Positions 1 to 6,076 of a stretch of DNA of 6,076 nucleotides are shown here, piece after piece. The DNA lies in NCBI GenBank assembly GCA_015478575.1, contig JADMIN010000177.1, forward strand, positions 1-6,076. Reading direction: 5' to 3'. Origin of the DNA: Ktedonobacterales bacterium (GTDB lineage: Bacteria > Chloroflexota > Ktedonobacteria > Ktedonobacterales > JADMIN01). Each line of letters begins with the position of its first letter. The first letter of the stretch is position 1. A program made the translations under genes and the position numbers. The notes beneath the pieces are model-generated. The model was not told the origin of the DNA. It did no database searches and saw nothing but the letters and a program-made list of their open reading frames with translations.

Positions 1-1871
1 GCCAAGTGCAGGGCGGCAATGTAGACTCCGTGACCTATCAGTCGGGCGGGCAGATCACAGGCGTATTTACCTCCTCTGAGAAGGTCCCCCAAGTCAATGG
101 ACAGGATGTCACCGCCTCCAAGTTCCAGACACTCAACCCCTTCACCAATGATGCGCCGATTCAGGATATCCTGAATAAGAATAACGTCAAGGTCATTCCG
201 AAGCAGTCGGGTACGAATGACTTCTGGGTGGGGCTGCTCATCAACGTGCTGCCCATCGCCGCGCTGATCGCGCTGCTCTTCTGGCTCTCGCGCCGCGCGA
301 CACAAAGCCAGCAGAATATCTTTAACTTTGGGCGCAGCCGCGCCAAGCTCATCATGGAAGACCGCCCCACGACGACCTTCGCTGATGTGGCGGGGGTGGA
401 TGAGGCCAAGGCCGAGCTTGAGGAGGTCGTCGAGTTCCTCAAGACACCCCAGAAATTTCAGCGCCTGGGCGGCAAGATTCCCAAGGGCGTCCTGCTGGTC
501 GGCCCTCCTGGCACCGGCAAGACGCTGCTCGCGCGCGCCGTGGCGGGCGAGGCGGGGGTGCCCTTCTTCTCGATGTCCGGCTCGGAGTTCGTCGAGGTGC
601 TCGTGGGCGTCGGCGCCAGTCGCGTGCGCGACCTCTTCGACCAAGCCAAGAAGGCCGCGCCAAGCATCATCTTTATTGATGAGATTGACGCTGTGGGCCG
701 TCAGCGCGGCACCAGCCTGACGACCAACGACGAGCGCGAGCAGACGCTCAACCAACTGCTCGTTGAGATGGATGGCTTCGATACACGCCAGGCCGTCGTC
801 GTGATCGCCGCGACAAACCGCCCGGATAATCTCGACTTGGCGCTCTTGCGCCCAGGCCGCTTCGACCGCCGCGTCACCGTGGACCGTCCCGACTGGAAGG
901 GGCGGCAGGCCATCCTCCAAATCCACTCGCGCGGCGTACCGCTAGGGCCTGATGTGGACCTGCAACAGCTCGCCCGCATGACGACCGGCATGGTCGGCGC
1001 GGACCTGGCGAACCTCGTGAATGAGGCGGCGCTGCTCGCGGCGCGGCGCAACCTAGATAAGGTGGACATGCGCTGCTTCTATGACGCGCTGGATCGCATC
1101 CAGTTGGGTGCCGAGCGGCCGCTGGTGCTCAGCGAGGAGGATCTCCGAGTCGTGGCGATCCACGAGTCGGGCCACGCGCTGGTCGGCCTGCTGACGCCGC
1201 ACTCCGATCCGGTGACGAAGGTGACGATTGTGCCCCGTGGGCAAGCACTTGGTGTCACACAGTATACGCCGGTGGACGACCGCTATAACTACTCGCGCGA
1301 CTATCTCTTCGGGCGCATCATGGCGGCGCTCGGTGGCCGTGGCGCGGAGGAAGTGGTGTTGGGCAGCATTACCACCGGCGCGGAAAACGACTTGCAGCAG
1401 GTGACGATGATCGCGCATAACATGGTCGCGCGGTGGGGCATGAGCAGCCGCGTCGGCCTCATCTCGCTCAGCGATCGCGCCAGCCCCTTTGGCAACGGCG
1501 GTGACATGGGCCAGCGCGACTACAGCGAGGCCACGTCAGCGCTGATTGACGAGGAGACGCGCAACCTCGTGCAGAGCGCCTACCAGCAGGTGAAGGCGAT
1601 GCTCACCGAGCACCGTGCCACCCTGGAGCGCATCGCGCAGGAGCTCCGCCGCCACGAGACGGTAGATGCTAAGCAACTGAGCCAGATTCTGATCGAGACG
1701 GGCATCAGTCTGGCGGAGGTGGCCCCGACGCCCAACGCTGAGACCACGAATATGGAGATCCCACTGGCGACCAACGGCAACGGCGCGACCGGTGCCACGC
1801 ACACGCCAGGGAGCACCACTCCCACCGGCGGGCCAGCCATCCCTGGCGGCACCACCTATCCTCAAGGCTAG
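1..1871 (+). CDS. ftsH: ATP-dependent zinc metalloprotease FtsH (5' partial)
   Basis: Membrane-bound AAA+ protease that unfolds membrane and cytoplasmic proteins and degrades them in a hexamer. The reading frame is open at the left edge, so the start and first membrane helix lie outside; the GTG at 6 is not the true start. Counting from that GTG: end of the extracytoplasmic domain (1-72), second membrane helix (about 73-95), AAA+ module with Walker A GPPGTGKT (166-173), Walker B IIFIDEID (221-228), and second region of homology ATNRPD with arginine fingers R285 and R288, then the M41 peptidase with zinc motif HESGH (386-390) and third ligand D462 in ENDLQQ. The last 50 or so residues are a Gly/Thr/Pro/Asn-rich, probably disordered tail. 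Oddities: the pore-loop aromatic of the usual MFVG is Leu (L199, VLVG), and LDPALL reads LDLALL. Catalytic residues are intact, so it should be active. It may be one of several FtsH paralogues. The family call is near certain. Confidence 0.97.
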   Translation, partial: QVQGGNVDSVTYQSGGQITGVFTSSEKVPQVNGQDVTASKFQTLNPFTNDAPIQDILNKNNVKVIPKQSGTNDFWVGLLINVLPIAALIALLFWLSRRATQSQQNIFNFGRSRAKLIMEDRPTTTFADVAGVDEAKAELEEVVEFLKTPQKFQRLGGKIPKGVLLVGPPGTGKTLLARAVAGEAGVPFFSMSGSEFVEVLVGVGASRVRDLFDQAKKAAPSIIFIDEIDAVGRQRGTSLTTNDEREQTLNQLLVEMDGFDTRQAVVVIAATNRPDNLDLALLRPGRFDRRVTVDRPDWKGRQAILQIHSRGVPLGPDVDLQQLARMTTGMVGADLANLVNEAALLAARRNLDKVDMRCFYDALDRIQLGAERPLVLSEEDLRVVAIHESGHALVGLLTPHSDPVTKVTIVPRGQALGVTQYTPVDDRYNYSRDYLFGRIMAALGGRGAEEVVLGSITTGAENDLQQVTMIAHNMVARWGMSSRVGLISLSDRASPFGNGGDMGQRDYSEATSALIDEETRNLVQSAYQQVKAMLTEHRATLERIAQELRRHETVDAKQLSQILIETGISLAEVAPTPNAETTNMEIPLATNGNGATGATHTPGSTTPTGGPAIPGGTTYPQG

Positions 1872-1890
1872 CGCGCTCTTCACGCGACAC

Positions 1891-1926
1891 ACAAGCCGGG
1901 CGCCCTGCGCAGGGCGCCCGGCTTGT
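1891..1926 (+). terminator. Perfect 36-bp palindrome, probable ftsH terminator
   Basis: Starting 20 bases after the ftsH stop, the sequence is a perfect palindrome: a 16-bp stem (ACAAGCCGGGCGCCCT and its complement) around a GCGC tetraloop. RNA from either strand would fold into a very stable hairpin. There is no real T tract after it (CTCATG follows the closing CTTGT), so it is not a textbook intrinsic terminator, but strong hairpins with weak U tracts are common behind genes in GC-rich bacteria. Its position between two same-strand genes, before a candidate promoter, supports the call. It could instead be an mRNA 3'-end stabiliser. Confidence 0.65.
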
Positions 1927-2000
1927 CTCATGTGGCCGGCCACCGCCCTGTTTCCCCAGGGTGCGACGGAGGGGCGGCTCCCGGCTTGCCAGGTACGCTA

Positions 2001-2010
2001 TGCTATAGAT
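2001..2010 (+). promoter_or_regulatory. Candidate extended -10 promoter of the MFS gene
   Basis: TGCTATAGAT has the extended -10 form TGn-TATAnT-like: TG, one base, then TATAGA, which matches four of the six consensus positions. It is the most AT-rich stretch between the ftsH hairpin and the transporter start, and lies about 80 bases before the start. No good -35 box sits at the right spacing; TTGCCA at 1986-1991 is too close. Sigma-factor preferences of this organism are unknown, so this is a weak call. Confidence 0.3.
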
Positions 2011-2038
2011 GACGCTAGGCGATGGATGACGCTAAGCG
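2008..2038 (+). repeat. 14-bp direct repeat in the MFS leader
   Basis: GATGACGCTAGGCG (2008-2021) recurs as GATGACGCTAAGCG (2025-2038) with one mismatch and a 17-bp period. The pair lies immediately downstream of, and partly overlaps, the candidate -10 box. That is where a repressor or other DNA-binding regulator of the transporter gene could sit. It may equally be a neutral duplication. Confidence 0.5.
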
Positions 2039-2064
2039 CGAGGGGTGATCGCCGTCTTCCATCG
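2020..2064 (+). other. Leader hairpin(s) upstream of the MFS gene
   Basis: CGATGGATGACG (2020-2031) can pair with CGTCTTCCATCG (2053-2064): 12 positions with one mismatch, closing a 21-base loop. GGCGAT (2018-2023) can alternatively pair with ATCGCC (2048-2053). The two pairings share bases 2020-2023 and base 2053, so they exclude each other. The structure ends 9 bases before the ribosome binding site. No known riboswitch class is recognised, and it may be chance. Confidence 0.3.
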
Positions 2065-2073
2065 GTCTCTCTG

Positions 2074-2079
2074 AGGGAG
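2074..2079 (+). promoter_or_regulatory. Ribosome binding site that decides the MFS start
   Basis: AGGGAG lies one base before the GTG at 2081, too close for initiation there, but ten bases before the in-frame GTG at 2090, a workable spacing. It therefore favours 2090. The first in-frame ATG, at 2144, lacks a comparable site and sits at the edge of the first conserved segment. Confidence 0.5.
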
Positions 2080-2089
2080 TGTGCTGGTC

Positions 2090-3457
2090 GTGTCGAGTCT
2101 CAATACTGTCGCGCCAGAGCCGGTAGCCGTCATCGCCAGCGCCATGCCACGCCGCGCGGCGTGGGTGAACCTCACCGCCGTTGGGGGCGCGCACGCGGTC
2201 ATTCATGCCAACGCGGTGCTGCTGCCGCTGATCTATCCCATCCTGCGCCTGCAATATCATCTCAGCTACACACAGATTGGGCTGCTCATCACCATTCCCA
2301 ACCTGGTCGGCGGGCTGCTCCAAGTCGTTGCTGGCTACCTGGGACGCTCCTTCTCGCGCAAAGCGCTGATTGGTGTCGGCAATCTGGTAGTGGGTGCGAG
2401 CATGTTCCTCACCGGTGTTACCGCCAGCTATGCCGGCTTCCTCGGCTGGGGCGTGTTGCGCAGCATCGGCGGCGCGCCGCAGCATCCCGTCGGCAGCGCC
2501 CTGCTCACTGACTCATTTGGGCGCACACGCCGCGGGCTGGCGCTCGCCGGCCATGTCGCGGGGGGCAATCTCGGCACGTTGCTCGTGCCCTTCATCGGCA
2601 CCGCGTTGATCTTTGGCCTGGGCTGGCAGCGCACACTGATGCTCTTCGCCGTGCCGGGGCTGATCGCAGGCGTGGCCGTGCTGATCTTCACTCGCGAGCC
2701 GACACGCCGCACCCCCCTCTCTGGCGCATCCCTCTCTGGCACATCCCTCTCTGGCGCATCCAGCGGCGCATCCAGCGGCGCATCCGGAGCGACGCCAGCG
2801 ACAGCCGCGCTCCCCACCGCGGCGCCTGGCACGTGGCTGCGCAGTGCCCTTGGCCCTCTGCGCCATCGTGGCGTACGGCTCATCATCCTGGCTTCCATCG
2901 TGGCGGCGGGCGGGCGCGGCGTAGGCATCCTGACGACCTACCTACCACTCTATCTGCGCACGGATCTGGGTCTGACGCAGAACACGGTGGCCGCGCTCTT
3001 CACCTTGCTGCTGGTCGGCAGTGTCGTTGGTCCGCTGGTGGCGGGGCGCGTCTCAGATCGCCTGGGCCGTCGGCCCATGCTCCTCCTCAGCTACGGCGCC
3101 GCGGCGCTCTTTACGCTGCTGCTGCCCCTGGTCGGTGGTGCCCATCTGCCCTTCGCCGCGCTGGTCGCGGTGGTCGCCCTGATCGGCATCTGGGCCTATG
3201 CCGAAAGCCCGCTCTTGCAGGCGTATCTGGCCGACCACGTGCCAGAGAGCGAGAAAGACGCCGCCTTTGGCTGGTATTTCACGCTGGCCTTCGGCTTCGG
3301 CTCCCTCTGGGGAACCATCCTTGGCAGCCTCATTGACCGCAACGGCTTTGGCCTGGCCTTCTGGGTGATGGCTGGCTCATACGTGCTGGCCGCGCTCGTC
3401 CTGTTGGCCGTGCCCCGCCTCGCCGCCGCGCGCGACGTACCAGCGGGCCACGCCTGA
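2090..3457 (+). CDS. Major facilitator superfamily transporter
   Basis: Secondary carrier of the inner membrane, about 455 residues, within the usual MFS length. By eye twelve hydrophobic segments fall in two groups of six: TM1-6 about 17-200, TM7-12 about 260-450. The loop after TM2 (GYLGRSFSRK) is a degenerate motif A; the one after TM8 (GRVSDRLGRRP, residues 319-329) is a canonical motif A. TM4 carries PQHPVGSALL, reminiscent of the HPxG segment of fosmidomycin-resistance (Fsr)-like carriers, and LSYTQIGLL between TM1 and TM2 also recalls that group. The substrate cannot be read from the sequence; a drug or small organic solute exporter is my guess. The long central cytoplasmic linker is built from LSGAS and SGAS repeats, which is unusual. 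GTG 2090 is chosen by ribosome binding site spacing; GTG 2081 or ATG 2144 are alternatives. It is probably transcribed alone, with hairpins on both sides. Confidence 0.92.
   Translation: MSSLNTVAPEPVAVIASAMPRRAAWVNLTAVGGAHAVIHANAVLLPLIYPILRLQYHLSYTQIGLLITIPNLVGGLLQVVAGYLGRSFSRKALIGVGNLVVGASMFLTGVTASYAGFLGWGVLRSIGGAPQHPVGSALLTDSFGRTRRGLALAGHVAGGNLGTLLVPFIGTALIFGLGWQRTLMLFAVPGLIAGVAVLIFTREPTRRTPLSGASLSGTSLSGASSGASSGASGATPATAALPTAAPGTWLRSALGPLRHRGVRLIILASIVAAGGRGVGILTTYLPLYLRTDLGLTQNTVAALFTLLLVGSVVGPLVAGRVSDRLGRRPMLLLSYGAAALFTLLLPLVGGAHLPFAALVAVVALIGIWAYAESPLLQAYLADHVPESEKDAAFGWYFTLAFGFGSLWGTILGSLIDRNGFGLAFWVMAGSYVLAALVLLAVPRLAAARDVPAGHA
2716..2784 (+). repeat. In-frame minisatellite in the MFS central loop
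   Basis: Three tandem 15-bp units CCTCTCTGGCGCATC (2716-2730, 2731-2745 with one change, 2746-2760) are followed at once by two identical 12-bp units CAGCGGCGCATC (2761-2772, 2773-2784) that share the GGCGCATC end. Both unit lengths are multiples of three. They encode LSGAS and SGAS repeats in the hydrophilic linker between TM6 and TM7, so gain or loss of copies would change linker length without breaking the frame. The pattern suggests slippage-driven growth. Confidence 0.9.
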
Positions 3458-3518
3458 CCGACCTAAGCGATGCCGTCATCTGCCGCCCGCTCCATGTTGC
3501 CCGCTCGCGCACGGCCCC

Positions 3519-3545
3519 CCACTGGCGGGAGCGCTCCGCTGGTGG
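3519..3545 (+). terminator. Terminator-like hairpin after the MFS gene
   Basis: Eleven base pairs (3519-3529 with 3535-3545, three of them G-U in RNA) enclose a five-base loop AGCGC, 61 bases after the transporter stop and before the acetyltransferase control region. TCTGG follows, so there is no T tract. Because of the G-U pairs the hairpin is more stable in + strand RNA than in - strand RNA, which fits a terminator for this strand. Confidence 0.45.
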
Positions 3546-3549
3546 TCTG

Positions 3550-3571
3550 GATGATCACGTGATGATCACGT
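3550..3571 (+). promoter_or_regulatory. Tandem 11-bp repeat with dyad symmetry, operator candidate
   Basis: GATGATCACGT occurs twice head to tail (3550-3560 and 3561-3571), perfectly. Within it are the palindromes ATCACGTGAT (3554-3563) and CGTGAT-G-ATCACG (3558-3570), plus two TGATCA boxes one helical turn (11 bp) apart. It ends 7 bases before the ribosome binding site of the acetyltransferase. AT-rich, symmetric and periodic in GC-rich surroundings, it looks like a binding site for a dimeric repressor. No clear -35/-10 pair was found near it. Confidence 0.5.
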
Positions 3572-3578
3572 TACGAAA

Positions 3579-3585
3579 AGGGAGG
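3579..3585 (+). promoter_or_regulatory. Ribosome binding site that decides the GNAT start
   Basis: AGGGAGG, nearly perfect against the 16S rRNA tail, lies nine bases before the ATG at 3595. It rules out the earlier in-frame GTG at 3559 and ATG at 3562, which fall inside the tandem repeat and have no such site. Confidence 0.8.
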
Positions 3586-3594
3586 CACAGGCGT

Positions 3595-4188
3595 ATGCGC
3601 ATCCGCGATCTCTCCGCCGATGACGCGCCCGTTATCGAGCACCTCGCCGCCATCCTCGTGGCCGCTTTCGCTGACCACTGGCCAGAGGCCTGGCCCGATC
3701 TGGAGGCGGCTCGTACGGAGGTGCGCGCGTCGTTGAGCGCCGACCGCATCAGCCGGGTGGCGCTAGACGAGGATGGGACCGTGCTGGGCTGGATCGGGGG
3801 CATTGCCGCCTACGATGGGCACGTGTGGGAACTGCATCCGCTCGTCGTGCATCCCGCTTGGCAGGGGCGCGATATCGGCCGGGCGCTGGTGACTGACTTC
3901 GAAGCCCAGGTGCGTGCGCGCGGTGGATTGACCATCTGGCTCGGCACCGACGACGAAGATGGCATGACCTCGCTCGCGGGGCACGACCTGTTTCCCAATG
4001 TCCTCGATCACCTGACGCGCATTCGCAATCTCCGGCGCCATCCCTATGAGTTTTACCAGAAGCTGGGCTACGTCATTGTGGGTGCCCTGCCCGATGCCAA
4101 TGGATTCGGCAAGCCCGACATCTTTATGGCCAAGACGGTGGCGCGCCAAGCACCGCCTGGGCGCGCTCCAACGGACGCGGGTTCCTGA
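3595..4188 (+). CDS. GNAT acetyltransferase, aminoglycoside 6'-N-acetyltransferase-like
   Basis: Cytoplasmic acetyl-CoA-dependent N-acetyltransferase of 197 residues. The N-terminal MRIRDLSADDAPVIEHLAAIL is a typical GNAT opening. The acetyl-CoA motif A is LHPLVVHPAWQGRDIGRALV (80-99). IWLGTDDEDGMTSL (114-127) and HPYEFYQKLGYVIVGALPD followed by ANGFGKPDIFMAK (from 149) are hallmarks of the AAC(6') group that acetylates the 6'-amino group of aminoglycosides, and of its many chromosomal homologues of unknown substrate. One oddity: the cofactor loop consensus Q/R-x-x-G-x-G reads Q-G-R-D-I-G, with Asp93 for Gly. The C-terminal 15 or so residues are a Pro/Ala/Gly-rich extension. GNAT membership is sure; aminoglycosides as the natural substrate are likely by similarity but not shown. 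The candidate operator just upstream suggests its own regulation. Confidence 0.9.
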   Translation: MRIRDLSADDAPVIEHLAAILVAAFADHWPEAWPDLEAARTEVRASLSADRISRVALDEDGTVLGWIGGIAAYDGHVWELHPLVVHPAWQGRDIGRALVTDFEAQVRARGGLTIWLGTDDEDGMTSLAGHDLFPNVLDHLTRIRNLRRHPYEFYQKLGYVIVGALPDANGFGKPDIFMAKTVARQAPPGRAPTDAGS

Positions 4189-4191
4189 GCG

Positions 4192-4212
4192 CGTGGCGCC
4201 GTGCGCGCCGCG
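4192..4212 (+). terminator. Possible weak hairpin after the GNAT gene
   Basis: CGTGGCGC (4192-4199) pairs with GCGCCGCG (4205-4212), eight pairs including one G-U, around a five-base loop. It begins four bases after the stop codon, but no T tract follows and such GC hairpins arise easily in this composition. Confidence 0.25.
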
Positions 4213-4253
4213 AGACAGCGGCACCGCTTGGAAGCTGGGCAGCCCCTCTCTCC

Positions 4254-4283
4254 TTGCCGCCTGCCCCGCGCGCATGCTATCGT
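4254..4283 (+). promoter_or_regulatory. Candidate hutU promoter
   Basis: TTGCCG (4254-4259; four of six -35 matches) and TATCGT (4278-4283; four of six -10 matches) are 18 bases apart. Initiation would fall at about 4290, at the start of the tandem repeat, so the repeats would form the 5' end of the hutU message. This is a weak match, given mainly because of its position. Confidence 0.25.
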
Positions 4284-4287
4284 GCGC

Positions 4288-4329
4288 AAGGAGATAAGGC
4301 GAAGGAGATAAGGCGAAGGAGATAAGGCG
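4288..4329 (+). repeat. Three tandem 14-bp repeats resembling ribosome binding sites
   Basis: AAGGAGATAAGGCG occurs three times without a mismatch or a gap (4288-4301, 4302-4315, 4316-4329), 40 bases before the hutU start. Each unit contains AAGGAG, an excellent Shine-Dalgarno core, followed directly by the stop triplet TAA. Because 14 is not a multiple of three, the three TAA triplets close all three forward frames. The array is purine-rich and stands out from the GC-rich flanks. It could act at RNA level (ribosome standby, anti-SD competition) or as a triple protein-binding site. The repeats themselves are certain; their function is unknown. Confidence 0.95.
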
Positions 4330-4352
4330 GGCGACACGGCAAGACTACCCGC

Positions 4353-4359
4353 AAAGGAG
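4353..4359 (+). promoter_or_regulatory. hutU ribosome binding site
   Basis: AAAGGAG sits nine bases before the ATG at 4369. The stretch AAGGAGAGTGGCG (4354-4366) resembles the upstream repeat unit AAGGAGATAAGGCG with one base missing and two changed, so the true site looks like a degenerate fourth copy placed 24 bases after the array. Confidence 0.85.
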
Positions 4360-4368
4360 AGTGGCGAT

Positions 4369-6048
<1,680 letters not shown>

Positions 6049-6076
6049 ACGTCTGCCCAGCTCCCTCGCGTCCCAT

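Noticed and set aside
6..8. GTG as the start of ftsH
   Set aside because: The frame is open to the window edge and the protein lacks the first membrane helix that FtsH always has, so the gene begins upstream.
1792..2511. 239-codon + strand frame bridging ftsH and the transporter
   Set aside because: It runs through the ftsH tail, the terminator palindrome and the transporter's first helices, with low-complexity Arg/Ala/Pro composition and no family resemblance.
2428..2928. 166-codon - strand frame with Asp/Pro/Glu/Arg repeats
   Set aside because: The apparent repeat protein is just the antisense reading of the in-frame minisatellite of the transporter.
3554..3563. CACGTG as an E-box
   Set aside because: E-boxes are eukaryotic basic helix-loop-helix sites; here the hexamer is part of a bacterial-style palindrome.
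3559..3594. Upstream GTG start of the acetyltransferase
   Set aside because: It lies in the tandem repeat, has no ribosome binding site, and adds a basic stretch absent from GNAT families; ATG 3595 has an ideal site.
3458..3594. tRNA or small RNA gene in the intergenic stretch
   Set aside because: No cloverleaf or TTCGA-type arm is visible; the only structure is one short hairpin and the tandem repeat.
4288..4329. CRISPR-like array
   Set aside because: The units are contiguous 14-mers with no spacers, and no cas gene is near.
6049..6076. Terminator or next gene after hutU
   Set aside because: Only 28 bases remain; they contain no hairpin, ribosome binding site or start that can be supported.

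Overview
The window is GC-rich (roughly two thirds G+C by eye), densely coding bacterial chromosome. It has four genes, all on the + strand, each separated from the next by 130 to 220 bases. Strong AGGAG-type ribosome binding sites, a GTG start and a two-membrane-pass FtsH protease show that it is bacterial. The protein style (a divergent FtsH with a Gly/Thr/Pro-rich tail, beside an Fsr-like MFS carrier, an AAC(6')-like acetyltransferase and urocanase) fits a GC-rich soil or thermophile lineage such as Chloroflexota (for example Ktedonobacteria). That placement is inference, not something the sequence proves.

Layout. (1) 1-1871: the 3' part of ftsH, a membrane-anchored ATP-dependent zinc metalloprotease; its first membrane segment lies upstream of the window. 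A perfect 36-bp palindrome just after the stop probably terminates transcription. (2) 1927-2089: leader of the next gene, with a possible extended -10 box, a 14-bp direct repeat and two mutually exclusive hairpins. (3) 2090-3457: a 12-helix major facilitator superfamily transporter whose central loop carries an in-frame minisatellite. A terminator-like hairpin follows. (4) 3550-3571: an 11-bp tandem repeat with dyad symmetry, an operator candidate, directly in front of 3595-4188, a GNAT acetyltransferase of the aminoglycoside 6'-N-acetyltransferase type. (5) 4189-4368: a 180-base leader holding three perfect tandem copies of a 14-bp unit that itself looks like a ribosome binding site. (6) 4369-6048: complete hutU (urocanate hydratase), second enzyme of histidine breakdown. 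Only 28 bases follow it and they hold nothing recognisable.

The genes do not form one obvious pathway. The hairpins and leaders between them suggest four separately controlled units rather than an operon. The transporter and the acetyltransferase could form a loose drug-tolerance pair, but this is speculation. I see no mobile element, CRISPR array, RNA gene or clearly new multi-gene system. The most unusual signals are the tandem Shine-Dalgarno-like array before hutU, the Phe-to-Leu change in the FtsH pore loop, and the repeat-built linker in the transporter.
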